Shown: piece by piece, positions 26,701 to 41,700 of the stretch
Layout of the letters: each line of letters starts with the position of its first letter
How positions within the stretch are numbered: position 1 is the first letter of the stretch
NCBI GenBank assembly: GCA_964036155.1
Contig: OZ038423.1
Location: forward strand, 62,015,249-62,079,248
Direction of reading: 5' to 3'
DNA: 64,000 bases
Origin: Diploscapter coronatus
Taxonomy: Eukaryota; Nematoda; Chromadorea; Rhabditida; Rhabditidae
Made by a program: the position numbers and the translations under genes
The notes under the pieces: generated by a model
Seen by the model: the letters and a program-made list of their open reading frames with translations, nothing else
What the model was told of the DNA's origin: nothing
The model's database searches: none

Positions 26701-29700
26701 CGGTCATAACTGCCTCAATCAAAATAATTATTGGTTAATTGGCCAGATTTTTGATCGGAAATTCGCGGTAATTATTAAATTTTAACCAGAACTTCCTGTA
26801 TCTCAATTTTCTTTCTGCGTTTATCGCTTAGTAAAAATATTTTCAATGGCTGATTACTTGAGGCAAAATAGACGATGAACAAATCTGAAAATGCAAAGTA
26901 TGCTTTGCTAAATTAGAATAATCGTAAAAATAATTCCTTGAATCATTGAAATGTCGTCTATTTGTTTGCTGATCACGTGTTAATTTCCATACATCACATT
27001 TTCGCTCTTTCTATTTCGTCTCAAGTAATCGGACACTGACAATATTGACTTCGGGATAAAATATTCATTGTCAAGGCAGATCTTGCATCATTTTTCATGT
27101 CATTTATTCTATTAGATCAGTGGAAAGTTCATGAACTTTTCAATTAAACCACTCATATTTTCGATAGTATCCTAATCTTCTGATCTTTATGGTTCCAAAA
27201 AATACCTCTCTTCCTGTGCTTATTATACGGACTTATTTTGAGGAATTATTTTTCGCCACTCATCGTTTATTCTATGAATTTTTTAGCGGTGCGTTTGCAT
27301 GAATATCCAATTTTCCCCTCGAATAATGAAGTAAGGGAAATGATGATGGTCATCATTAAAATAATAGCATAATAGCCGGGTAATAATCGAGTAGTAATTA
27401 GAAATGCAAGGCAGCTCAAAAGACTCCCTCAATTTTCGCCTAAACTCTTCTCAGAATAATTTTGCATCGGGAAATTATCAACAAAAGCAGCATTTGAACC
27501 GACGATTTCAAAAATTAGCTTTTTTCGCATGGTATGTTCTAGAGCCAAGACATTTTGGATTCAAAAGACTCGATAATGACTTCTATTTTCATTTTTACTT
27601 ACACTCAAATTATCGTAATTTTAGCCTATTAAACCGGCAATTATTTAGCGGAAAAACTCGTCGTCTACTGTAGCCTTTTCATAATTACTAGCTTCCCATT
27701 TTTACACGACTAAACTAAAATTTCCCTAATAAGAAGACTTATTTCCATTTTCAACAACTTATTATGATTGCATAGACTATTCAGCGCGGTCTGTTTTTAT
27801 ATTTATAGAAATCCCAAGCCTAAATTCAAAGGTTAATTAGCGCGCTATTTGCATGGTTAGTTTTCCTTAGAATCATCTGCTAATTGCTTTTGGAAACTCG
27901 CAATCCAAGTCCATTCATTTCATTCATCATTTTTAATATTCCGCGCTGCAATTTGTGTTATGTTTTATTTTTTGTTCTACTACGTCTTTTTCCGCGGAGA
28001 TTTTTGATGTAGACGCGCATTTTTGCACTATTTTCGAATATTTTATATCGCATTTTCTGCGTATTTCACATTTTGCGGACTGAGTGATTATCCCCTTGGA
28101 AATATTACAGAAATGCGTCTACAAATCGGATTGTTTTTGTAATCCAAAGCTATTTTAAATCTGAGGATGAGCTCAAAACGATGATGATGATGCAGTTCTA
28201 CATTTATTAATTCTAGTGAAAAAAATTTCATCCCACAATTCTTAGATTCGAATAGATATTGAAAATATGAAGGAAGGAATGTAAACTGTAAATCATGGAC
28301 CCTGTTCAAAATTGGTGAGCAAACTAAATCGAATGCGCTGATCGATAATCATGCCGAAATACACTAAGGGTCCTGAATAGATCTGCAATTTTATAGCGAG
28401 CTTCCTTTGCTTTTGTAGCGGATAATGGCATTGTCAGCGTTCGCCTTTATAATGTAGGCTAATTTTGTTGATGCACTGTGAAGTGAATAGTTGAAATTGG
28501 GAGCTAAACTATGGAGCTATTCGGAACCTTTAGCGTTTTTGACTTGACTAGTGTAATTGACGTGCTCGATTTGGGCTACCCACCAATTTTAAGCAGGATC
28601 CGTGATTTACACACGTTTGCAGTCCCTATAAGCTCTCTAAAATTAGAGCTATTTCATTTCAACTACAGATTTTAAAATCTATAAAACGTTAAGCTATCAT
28701 TTTTAATAGACAAGTAATATCGAAAAAAATCATTACCACCTTAAGATTGGCTATTGTTCCTTCCGATTTTAGATACTGTAATAATCTAAAATTCCGAAGA
28801 ATAATGCGCTAGATTTAATCTTGCAGTCTAGAAATTTCAATTGACCTTTTATATTAGGATTTCAGTAAGCTTTTGTTATCCATTTCTTCTTATCTTTTAT
28901 AAAATCCTAATCCTTTCCGCATTTATTTATTTTCCGAAAGGCGGAGCAAAGTGCAAATCCCCTTTGATTTTTTTTATTAATCCGGTTTTCATTAAATGTT
29001 CTTTCATTTTTCAATTTTCCTCTAATAATCTTGCCTGCTTTGAGTTGCACAAGATTTCATAAGTCTCTTCTCAGACTTCCTTTTCGTTTTATTCTGCTCC
29101 CGTGAAAGGCAATACCTGTTTTGCTGATCATTTATCTTTGTTCAAATATTTTTAACGTAAAATTTCCTCCAAGAAATGCACAAATTAGCAAGATCTTTCA
29201 ATATTACATTTTTTTCCGTAATTAAGTAATCAGTTGAAAATTGATAAGCATAAGCTGAAAAATCGCATATTTGCTTCCATTGTCGAAAAGGAGTTGAATT
29301 TAAAAAAAATCGAAGTCGGAATCAGAATCAGAATCGGAAGCATTCTTGGAAAATTTTCGTAGACTGAATCCGAGTCGGAGTCGAAATTCCGACTCTCCCC
29401 TATTCGTCTTAGTTTTTAGTTCTTTTAATCTAGTCTAACATTCCTAGAAATGGATGAAATTTAATGGCCAACATTTCTAATTTTAATTCTAATTCCTTAT
29501 TTTCTGATCCTAATTCCTGAGACATTTCCTCAGATGTCAAATCTGACACTTCGGACACGTATATTTTGTCCTAATGAAACACAAATTGTGCCTGTCGTTC
29601 AATTTATTACTCAATTGCTCTATTTCGTATATTTCGCTTTGTACTAATGACTAATCTTGGCATTCACTCCTCCTTTCAACTATAGATTTGTTTTAATTTA

Positions 29701-32700
29701 GCTAAGTTCGACTTGTAAGTTCATTCTAGGAATTTTCGTCTATAAATATCATCAAAATAATACTTGTACTGTTGCTATTTGAACTGGAAATGATAGAGCT
29801 CGAAGAAAAGCGATCACACTTAGAAGAACTCGCTTCATTCAGATTTCATATTGCGAAATAATAGTCCTTTCATTTCTTTAATCCTGAAATGATATTTTAG
29901 TAATTTCAACTTATTCGATGCAAAATTTTCGAGCTGAACTTGGTGAACTTTTTACTAATATTCTAATTTAGCGATGAGCATATTCTGAACTCCTTTTTTC
30001 GAGTTCTTTTACTAGGGAATTTTGTATAGTTCAAATTTCATTATGCTCATTTTAGGAATGTTTATGTCTGGTTTAGGATTAGGTTGTATCCTAATTGGCA
30101 TCATTTTATTATCATCTCCCTTGCTCGTTTTTACGCGTCTGAGTACTTGAATTGCAACGCTCTCGGCTTGCAGACATTAACAATATTACATAAGCTCTGC
30201 TTTCCTTCATTATTCATTATTCATTATTCGTCTATTTAATAATCGCATTTATTAGCTGAATAATAAAACATGGATAATCGCATTTTTCTGCGAATTATGG
30301 ACATATTTTCGTTCCTTTATATCATTTCTCGTCGCGCTCGTTCTCTATTTGATTATAACAGCTCTAACTGAATAATGCGCTAGCAAAAAATGTTTGAATG
30401 ATTATGATGGGATGCAAAATAGTGGAATGGATTACGAATTAGGGGGAGAAATTGAAGAATTGTGGAGAAAATGTAGGAATTAAGTCAGAAAGCTCGAATA
30501 GGTGTGCATAAATTCATTAATTCTCGACAAACAACGCGCGCGGTAACGCACGAATCATTTAAATAATTTATTGGTTTTTAGTTAAATCCAGTTGCAATTA
30601 GCGCAATTCCTTGCATATTAGCCATTCCATACAAAAATGGAGAATCGTTAGGAAGGGCTTGGCACAGCCCGATATAGATTTTCCTGAAAATGGGTCCAAA
30701 CAATGTAATTAGGGATGGGGAATCCGAAAATCGAGGTCCCGGAGCTCGGACGCGCGTTCTTTACGCTACAGTAAATGACGTACTCGAAAATTCAAAAACC
30801 ACCTAGGAGCATACAACCCGGCCAATACCTATACCAAACGATGTAGCTCGACGAGATAAACAACTTTCATTGACAAAATTTTCCGATCTGATGCTTACAT
30901 AAAAAGTTATAGATCGAGAAAGATCAAAATTGATCGATTTTCCGACATTTTTGATAATTATACCTGTAAAACACGATTAGCCGCAACAAATTTTAGCATG
31001 ATAATAAAGTTGAGCCCTCGGGGCTCATAACGGTATAGGTCACGTCGCACAGAGCCGCGTATCACTCGAGTTTTGATTTTTTGAAAATCTATGGTCAATG
31101 TCTTTACAGCATAAGTCACTTTCAAAAAATCATAACTTCCATAGTTTTCATCCAAATTTCATTATTTTTTAAAATTTTACTAATCTTGGATAACTAAATA
31201 CGTGTTTATATTTGATTTTCATGAATCCTGCCAAAAATGAATACTGTAGGCATGCGGATATACCGCAATTACCGTACACACATATATGGGTATTGCATGA
31301 TTCAAAAATTCCAAAATTCATTGAATAATGAAAACGGCTCAAATCTATAAAAACAAAAAAATAATCTTAAAATATGGATTGAAAATTGGAAAGTTATGAT
31401 TTTTTAAAAGTTGGATGTTATAAAGGATAATGCAATTTTGACTCCGTCATAAAGAAAAATCATAGCTCCTCAAAGGTGTATGAGAGCGGGTTAACCCAAG
31501 AATGAAAGTTGACAAGGATGAAGAACCTACATCATACAGGTTGACTGAATTTTTTCCAACGCAATTTACGTGCTAAATGCCATGCAGAATGTCAAGTACG
31601 CCTCCATGACGCAATATTAAAATTTTTCATCCAAAAATAGATATAAAAAATTATTTCGTAGCTGTATGATAAACTACTAATCAATATCTGCAAATTAAAA
31701 AAATAATAATGAAATTTGGATGAAAACTATGGAAGTTATGATTTTTTGAAAGTGACTTATGTTGTAAAGACATTGACAATTAATTTTCAAAAAATCAAAA
31801 CTCGAGTGATACGCGGCTCTGTGCGACGTGACCTATACCGTTATGAGCCCCGAGGGCTCAACTTTATTATCATGCTAAAATTTGTTGCGGCTAATCGTGT
31901 TTTACAGGTATAATTATCAAAAATGTCGGAAAATCGATCAATTTTGATCTTTCTCGATCTATAACTTTTTATGTAAGCATCAGATCGGAAAATTTTGTCA
32001 ATGAAAGTTGTTTATCTCGTCGAGCTACATCGTTTGGTATAGGTATTGGCCGGGTTATATGCTTTTGGGCGATTTTAGAATTTTCGAGTACGTCATTTAC
32101 TGTAGCGTAAAGAACGCGCGTCCGAGCTCCGGGACCTCGATTTTCGGATTCCCCATCCCTAATTACATTGTTTGGACCCATTTTCAGGAAAATCTATATC
32201 GGGCTGTGCCAAGCCATTCTACAGGTTTCCATAGAATGGCTAATATTCATAAATTTTTATGCATTTTTAATTAGATCTCTCTTACATGTTCGAATATTCA
32301 GCTCACATTATATCAAATCTCATTAGAATTTACCATTTCGCTCGGGCTCATAAATTATGCGCTGTTTCGAAACAAATTAATTCAAAATTTATCATGATAT
32401 GACATTTCGTGGATATTTCTAGTTGGCATATAACTTAATTCATGAATAATCTATGATCACTACTTGCAAAATTCGCTTTCTGATGATTTCTAACTTTCTC
32501 ATCAAAGCTTGATTTGTCCTTTTTGGGGGTGAACATAATTGATGGTTTTGCGCATTTTTCGAAAGAGCAAGTCGAGATCCTCTTTTTATTCGAATTCCGA
32601 CTTTCACACCGACCAACTATAGTATTCATTCGTCGTATTTATAGGTCATAGTTTAGTCGCAAAAAATCGCGTGCATTCCCACGAATTTTCGCTTCGATAG

Positions 32701-35700
32701 ATTACCGGAAATTTGAGCATTTCGCTGCGATTTTCATGCGAACTTTCGCCTGATGCTTTTGAATCTACAACTTGTAATTTTTGCTGCTGTGAAAATCTCG
32801 AGTATAAATCTCGCGAATATCACGAGTTTAGAGATTTTTATCAAGAAATTTTGTACCTGAATTTTTAACCTTCAAGGTAAATCTACAAAACTACTCATTT
32901 ATCTTATTTTTCATTTTCTTCAATGTTTAAATAAATCTTATCTTGCTTTTTAGTTATTCTAGTTTCGAACTAAAATATAATGTTTTCCAATTCATTTCAT
33001 TTGTTTCCCTCATTTTATGAATATGAAACCCATAATTCTTCATTCTCGCTATATTGAATTTGAATCGATTTATTCATTGTATCGAAATTTAATTAATCCC
33101 TTGAATTTAGATCTACGTCATTCAAAAACGCCCGTGTCCGGTGATCATATTCCATTGCCATCCCCGTCCTACTCCAATCCCAATCCCAGTTCCTTTATCC
33201 TGTCCCAGTCCCAATCAGTTCTGACTTCGTCCGGTTATCCCTCAGAAATGGCAGCTCAGTTTCTAAGTCAACTCACTCCGCAGCAGCTCATGTAAGTTCG
33301 ACTTTACAAATCTAAAAAATGTAGGTCAGAACGAATAAATTTTTTCGAAAGATTCAAAATTTAACGAGGAAACGAAACAATATTACTATTGGAAAAGAAC
33401 GATCACTTGAAGCAAAATAAATGACGAGCAAATTTAAAAATGCAAAGTGAGCACTGAGTATTTATTTTGAATTTGTCGTTAAGATCATTTCCTGAATCAT
33501 TGAAATGCAGTCAAGTTTTCCGCAAAGAAAGCGCTAGTTTAATCGGATCGAAATTAAGCTTAATTCAGTTTAAAGTTATTTTTCTGTAACAATAGATTTT
33601 ATTAGAACAATTTCAGCTTTTTCCCTAGTTTCCTAAGAAAATAAAATAAATTAATATCTTACAAAAAAATTGAAAATTTATCCTCTAAATTTTTTGTCAA
33701 TTCAAAGAAAGAATTCTATAAGAAAAATACTGTAACCGTCAAAGCGCAATTCTTGATCATAGATTTTTGCTACACTTTGAAAATATTCTTTTTCTGCTCC
33801 CATTTCGACACTCCCTAATTTTCAGTTTACAATGTGCAGAAGTGATTTTGACATTTCGCATCATTTTTCCTGTAAATTCTGGCTTGCATTTTTTCGGTAA
33901 ACATTGAAATTTCACCATTTTTGCTTGAAGCTCAAGTAAAAGTGGTAATTATTGGCTGGCGATTTATTCAGATTCGAATGAGTAACCGTCAATTATTCAC
34001 TTCGATAATAATAGCGGGTATAGGGTGAAGTTGAAGAATAGTCAGTAATTATGGTTGTGGAAAGGAAGCGAAATTTGGGGGATCGTCCCGGCAATTTGAC
34101 GGTATTTGAGGCATTTGACATGAGTCTCGTGACGATTTCAAATCCTTTTTTCTCGCCCAAAATACATTGCATAATCACAGTTTGCACTGTGAAATGTGTA
34201 ATTTCTCTTTGAATTTCGATAATTCAATTTCCAAGTTAGTAATGTCGCATTTTGTTCGATTTTTAGGTACAAAATCGAATAAATAATCGGAAAGTTAAAG
34301 TTTCGGGTGTCCATTGAAGTTCAACTATATGTTCATATTGAATTTGAGCAAGATGCACATTTTAGAAAATTCGATTAAATTTTTTAATCCCTAAACTTTA
34401 TTTCCAATAACTTGAAATGTCTGTATTTCGAAAAGACTTATAACTGAATTGTAAATTAGTGCGCTTTCACCTGCAAATACGCAGCAGATTAGACCAAATT
34501 AATCTTCGAATCCAAAATGGTTCTCATTAGAATGGGAAATAGCAAGCAATTGAAGAGAGCAGAAAGAAGAAGAATGTAATCTGAATTACAAAGCAAAGGT
34601 CATTGCCAATTATCAATTGTCATAAAGCTCATATCATCTTGCATCTGTTTTAAATATCAAATCGTATATTTTAATTCAATCATCAACTCAAGAATTCTTA
34701 TGTTTTAATCTAACAATAAACAATTAGTATTTTTATCGAGTTTGCGCGTCTGTCTGTGCGTCCGAGTTTAGATCTCTATGGTAGATTTGTCATTTCATAA
34801 ATATTGTTGAAAATTTTAAAATATCAAATTTTAAAGATTAATATAATCCAGCGTCTCTGGCGGAAATTATCGTGCATTTCGTCTAGATTCTGGTACCGAG
34901 TACGTATTTCCGTTGCCATCATTTTACTGGATTTTAACTAGATTTAAAAATTTTAAACCCAGAAATTTACCGCTGCAAAACAGATGATATTTCCCAAAAT
35001 CAAGTGACACTTTTGAACTTCTTCGTCGATTAAGCGGAAATTCGTTGAATCCGAGAGGAACTTTTGTAGGCGATGTGAATTTTCAATCAAATCATAGGAA
35101 AAATCAAAAGAAACGTGTTGGATTTCGTACAAAACTCGAATTCATAAACGTGCAAGTTTTTCACATAGTCATGTGCAAATATCAGTTAAAAAATCTTATT
35201 GCAGCTAGAATTCAACTGCATTTTAAAAATTCAAAATTAAACGATTAAAAAACAATTTGTTATTTTTCAGTGTTCCATTTGGTTTTGAGTTCAGGACATA
35301 AAGTTTGTACAAATTTGCGATAATCACGTATCATTACGAGAGAATTACAACGCAACAAAGCGTAAAGATAATATTTTGCCCGGGATTATGTCAGATTACG
35401 GACAAATGAAAAATCGTCTCTCGACATTTTCTTTAATCGGCGCACATTTTGTCCTAAAATCGGACTTGTTGATTTCGGAAATGCGCTCGAAGTATTAGAG
35501 TTTTCAGTATAAGTAATCAAAAGAAATCGGTGAAATGCGCAGAAATCCGAGTCAAATCCGGCGCGATAATCCGACGGGTCTAATGATATAGCGAATTAGC
35601 CGATGTATCGGTACGGGATTAGCCCCGTGGTCGTCTATTTTCTGTCTTGTTTGCCGAGGTTTTTCCCACTTCGAATTTCATCACTCTCGGATTGATCTCT

Positions 35701-38700
35701 ATATGGGAGGGGACATTTTATCGGGATTAAGTAGGAGAGTTTCGAGATTATCCCGCGTCAGATTATACACGCTGATTACGGCCTGATATTTGCCGTTTTT
35801 CTAGACAAATATAGAAAAATGCGATATGAGTAGTTGCTATTTTCAAGAGGGGATTTCGCAACGAATTCAGAGAAGAGTATACGAGGATGAGGGCGCGAAT
35901 TGTTATTGCGCCGCATTTTTTCCATTTTGAACAATCAAACATTCGTAGCACCGATCGAATTGAAGCCACTCGATTCGCGGTTATTTACTTTTACCAATCC
36001 CTCAAATTTCCACATTTTCACAAGAGATTGATTGAAATTGCGTCAAAATTCCACGTCAGATAAAGCGAATCGATCCAATTTGCCACATTTTCAAAATTTC
36101 ATAGCGACTCTGCGAATTTTTGCATCTAACATCAGGCTCAATAACTTTTATCGAAATTTTTTTTTAATAAAAAATCATGATGAATAATGCATTTAAAAGG
36201 TCCATAAAATGGTTGTCGGATGAGAAAATTAATTTTGTTATCACTTTTTGTCAATCCGCTCTGCTTCTAACGAAACACTTTTTGTGTTTATCATTCGTAT
36301 AAAACTCGAAACGAAAACTGCGAATAGCGCGTTAAATTTGTCTTTATTACGATGAGACTGAGAAGTGTGTTTTTGCCTGAAATCGGGGTCCTTATCAGCG
36401 CTTATCAGTCGATTCGAAAGACTGAAATATGGCGGATTAGGAGACTCTCCCCGCGCGTATTTAAACATCATAAACACGCGTTATTATCTAAATGTGATCA
36501 TAAAAATTGCTTTCCCAATTTGATAAGGATCTAAATCAAGACATTGTCTTATCATAAGTGCCTGATTAGTGATAACGCGTTAACGCTGATCTTACTCGCA
36601 TTTGGGCATTAAAAATTGACAGAGATAAGCGGGTTCCGGGTCTCATTTCATGCTCAATGAATCGAAGCATAAGGGCTGCTTTTTCTCAGCCTAAAACTGC
36701 CTGTCGGCATCGGCAAACATACCGATCCGCATGTTTACCCGTGCCGACAGGCAGTTTTTATGCTGAGTCTTGTAATCGTACTGAACATTTCAACAGGTGG
36801 AAAATTATAATTCATACTTAGTGTTTTAATTTGGCCTTTTTCGAATTCATTATTCCTCGACATTATTATAGCGAGTTTTGTGTTCACGATAATTTGACCG
36901 CTAAATTCGATTTGTTTATTGATATAATCACGAGCGCTATCACATTGTCCCATTTCATTCATTTCATCAGCAACATTTTGCACCTGCGCTCCGAACCATT
37001 GAAATTCTCTAATTGGAATTCGTAATAATTCCGTTTTACTATTCCCCACTATTTGGAATAAACCATATTTTATTCGATCATTTTATCATTATTTCATTAT
37101 TACATCAGCCGATTGAATTGTAATTTGATCTGTATCAACCTGTGCGATAGTCGGTCGGTTCCTTTGTCGCTCATATAAATAGTGTGTTTATGAGTTTCGA
37201 ATTGCAAGGTTTATTTAGATTACGGTTTTTAATGTTGTAAATTCCAATTTATCAGTCATCCGAAAAATTTATGAATTTTCATATTCAATATCCTCAATTT
37301 TGATGCTATTTTTTGAATAATAATCTCTAAATTTTAGCAACTTATTGAACGGCATCATTTGCTTGGTCATTTTAGAATTCTCTGTCCCTTGATATTTTAT
37401 ATCTATGTTAGTTTTACAATTACACCATCTTTATCGAAGCGATCGTAATATTTTGAAGCATCAGAAACAGAGCTCAACTTCTTGAAAATTCTAATGAGCA
37501 GTTCGAATTATCTCGACCTACGTATATGCCATCGATGCGATGATTTAATTATTTCGTAACTTTACGAATCGCATTGCAAATTCCGTATACACGATTCTAA
37601 ATTCTGCATATCACCGGGCCGCGCAGAACACGGCCCCGCGAAAGTTCTATTTGCTAAATGCTTGACTAGAGTCTAGTTGAATTCTAAACAGCGAATTTGA
37701 TAAATAAATCTAAATTTTCGTTAATGATAATGACTATCGTTTGATAACACTTTTAGAAGGACTTTCAGCTGTACGCTTACGGACCATTTATGCCCATTTG
37801 GCAAATTTTGTGACTTGTCTATTATTCCATCCAGAAGTTGTGCATCATGCTTCATTGAGCGATTAGACTTCTAAATTTTGCATCAACACTCAAAAATTCT
37901 CGAGATAAGGCCATTTTGTCATTGAATTTCGAGCTCAACGACTATCAAACAATTTTACGGTTCGATGCAAAGTGAATGTCCGATAATCATGAGGCTAGAG
38001 ACAGAAACTGAGATAGAAAAGGAAACTGACAAACCAAACTTAAACTGATAATAAGCGGCCAATTTGCACAGCACAGAATGTTCGATTCAATTGATAATTG
38101 ATAAATTTATGATTGATAAGATGATGGGAATATTTCGATTTTATAAAATTCTAAATAAACCGTCTTTGGGTTACTTGTACTCTGATCATCAAAACTTACT
38201 TTTCTACTTATTAGTTGTTCGTCACTATCTCGATATCTTCTAGAGTTTCTAATAATGACCACTTTCATCTTTCTGCTCTTCTCCTTTCGATAACCAGTCA
38301 TTGATTAACGCTGATTATAGTGATTATTCACCTCGCTTCAAAATAGTGCGAATAATAATATTGATAATCAACAATTATGCAAAGGCTATTCGAGTCACAG
38401 GACACAGTGTACATACGCAACTTTTATTTTTGAAATTTCCTACATTACAATTTTCGCTTTAACTCACCATTTCTTTCTTCGAAGCTCCTTAAAAATTGTA
38501 TACCATTTTATTCAGAAAATGCAAAAAGCTGTTCATAGAAAAAGAACTTCTTATTTGCGAGTTTTTGTGTGCGTCAAATGCCTCACAAAATGAATGGGAA
38601 TTAATATCAATGATGCAAATGTCTCGAATACAAATCTAGAATCTCTGAAGATTGTATTCAAAATTAGGCTATGGTCTTTACGAAACGCGAAGATCGCTTT

Positions 38701-41700
38701 CTTATTTAGCCTCAATAGAAAATGTAGTTTCTTTCGAAATAGCCTGACAAAATGATAGTGCAAACTTTCCTATAATATATTTCTTTTTGGCACATTAATC
38801 AAAGAGCAATTTCTCATCATTTTTGATAAGAAGTGTTTTACAAATTTGTTGTGCCGTATCTCCAGACGGTTTTCCCTGTCTATTCTTTATTAGGACTTAG
38901 AGATTTTCCGCAAACTAAGTGATAATCCCCCGTATAAATGTTGAATTAGTCTAGCGATAAGCGGGTTTTCGCCTATTGCCTCATTGCCTTCCAACCATAA
39001 TCAGCTATTTTTCGTCTAGTTTCATCCGGTTTTCATAATGCCAGCTCGACAATCAAATATGCGTATGAAATGAATGATTAATTTGGCGATTTCAGGGCTT
39101 CCCAGGAAGACATTCTCAAGCTGTTCGAACGTCACCAGGCAGCCCCAATGATCACTGAAGAAAAAGACTCCCTGAAGCGTCCGCTGCCTGCGGCCAGCTT
39201 CAACCAGCAATTTGTAAGTCATTCTAGATCTAGAAAATAGAATCAGTATGAGAGGAGCAAGTTTGTAGAAAAATTAAATCCCAGATCGGACACATTCATT
39301 AAAATGATTTATCCTCAGAACAATTTGACAAAAGCTTTCATCTAGCGCGACGAAGATATGATTATGGCACATTTAAGAATATAGCAACCTTGAAAAATGA
39401 ACTCAAGTTTATTGCCAGAATCTCACAATATTTCAAAATTTTACGATAGTATTCAGTAATTAAGTGCACTTTTAATCTGTTTGCGAATTTACTTACAACT
39501 TGCAAAGTTTTTAATGATGAATAATAACTTTAGAGCAGTCACAAAATGATAATGTTATTATTTTACATTCGCTTATCAATCGAGTACTCAAAATTCTCCA
39601 CAGAATAAGCGCATAATACTTCTGTTATCAAAGTTACACATATCGTTTCAAAATTTCGATTTTCGTACACATGCGATCTTGACTAATGATCAGATTTATA
39701 CGAGGTTTTAAGTGTGCGCTTATTCTTTATTTATTTGCCGATCGCTTGTGTAGCAATATCATCAAATTAGAGCTCTGAACTGCGTTTAGAAGGTCGGACG
39801 TTACGTATCTCTTCCTTATCAGAACATTATCACCTGCTCTTTACCTTCTACTTCATTATCATTTTTTATTATCAGAAATTTGAAAATCAGACATGCTCAT
39901 AAAAGTTTTGTACTCATTACGTTGTTAATTCGTCATTTTACCTAAATTTAAAAATTTTGATCATCTTGTTCTTATCTAAGAATTTTTCATACTGTAAAGA
40001 CTTATTTTTAGCATTATTATTTTTGGTTTTGAATATGTAATCATCTTGTCTAAATCTAAACTCTATAAATGAAATCCTGCAATTATGCATAGATGCATTA
40101 GGTTAATCTTTCGAGACAAAGCGTTGATTCGTTATAGGACTTCTGCCTCTATTTATCACTCAGATCTCCTTATTGTATTATAGATGAGTTATATTATCCA
40201 CAAATCCACATACAACATTCTATGCAATATATTTGGCATGAAACGCAAATTTCGCGCATTACAAAAGATAATCTCCTCCTTCATAGAAAAAGATTAACTA
40301 AGAAGAGGTTTTGTGATACAAAGATAAAGGGATAATCTTACGAGATAAGACAAATAACAGATTAGATAACTGATAGTTGAATATAATGCGATTGCGTAGA
40401 ATCACATAAAAAGGCTATGAAGATATGAAGAGTGTCTCAGTCGTATCTATTCAATCATAATCCTTACACTTCGTATTGACTATACATTTGAAATAGTGCA
40501 TTAAAATGTGTCAAAATATGATAACATGCCAAGTAAAATGCAATTTTAAAATTAGTTCCAGGAACCAGCCGCGAAACGCCATATGCCATCGCCGATCCAA
40601 ATGCAACAGTCCATTTTTGCTCAACAGCAGTCTATGCTTCAGCAGCAGCAAACACTCGGTAAGATATGTAAGAATTATGATCGGAAACAGCCTTTTTGAT
40701 ATTTTATTCTTCCCAGAAAGTGATTTATTCGCCTAATTGTTCTCTGAACAAGTTTGTTCACTTAATACAAATTCATAAAATAAAAAAAAAATAATAATAA
40801 ACTAAAACTAAACTGCAAATTTTCAGCCTTTCAACAAGCGAATATGCAAGCTCAGATGGTCGCTGCCGCTCAAGCCCAGGCACAAGCACAAGCACAGGCT
40901 CAAGCTCAAGCGGCAGTTCAGGCTAACGCAGCCCGTCTGAATCCGGCACTTCTCTCAACTGCTTCCACTCCATCCGCTGGCGTCATCCCCAGTCCACAAG
41001 CCGCAATGGCATTCCCGACCAGACCGAACACAGAGATGATGAATGCACAGCAACAGATGCAATCCAATATGGCACAACTGCAGGCACATATGATGGAGAA
41101 GAGCAGACTGCAGCAACAGGCACCGGTAAGCAGGATAATTTTGACCGATTTATTAGATATCTTTATCTTATCTCATTTTCTGAAGAATGTTTTTCTTAGT
41201 CCTTCAATCTCGCTAAGATGACAATTTTAGCCTGCTCTTGCACCACCTCAAGCAGTCGCCAACGGTGGAATGCGTTCTCCCCTGGAGTTCTACAGACAGC
41301 CTCAGCCAGTCGCCTATTCGCCAGAGTACATACAACAGTTCGTCAGGATGCAGCAAGGTTCGAAGAAATATAGGTCAAGGATAACGAAGAAAGAAAATTC
41401 AGCAGCCGCAGTGTCGTGTGGCAATGTGTCCGTGTCAATGCCATCGACAACCACGACGCCGACGACCGGAAGAAGGCAGACGATTGGAAGTGTTGTGCCT
41501 CTGCCGGTAGATAGAAATCAATCGACTCTTCAATCGTGTCCCTATTTTCAGATCCAACAAGCAGCTCACCGCATCTCCCGTCCTTCTCCCCAAGCGCCGA
41601 TCGCTCCATCAGTCTCTAATATCTCCCCTCTTCAACAGCAACAGGCCTTTCACGCTGCTTTCTTGGCTGCTCAGCATCAACATCAACAGCAACAGCAGCA

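Larger units (their letters stand above)
11806..33110. other. Proposed giant intron 1 of the Q-rich gene
   Basis: About 21.3 kb of AT-rich DNA, pyrimidine-rich on the plus strand in parts (for example 13400-13850), as expected for an intron of a plus-strand gene. It contains the nested minus-strand gene at 16052-16771, a foldback element at 23456-23758, the large inverted repeat at 30612-32250 and a few simple repeats. No other exon chain was found on either strand. If the exon at 11715 does not belong to this gene, this is intergenic DNA. Confidence 0.45.

Noticed and set aside
30958..31913. Two nearly identical 65-codon genes on opposite strands
   Set aside because: They are the same stretch of the inverted repeat arms. 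The frame is short and has no features beyond the repeat.
8854..33110. tRNA, rRNA, CRISPR or bacterial-type genes in the gene-poor stretch
   Set aside because: I looked for B-box-like GGTTCRAATCC on both strands, for regularly spaced repeats and for long uninterrupted frames, and found none.
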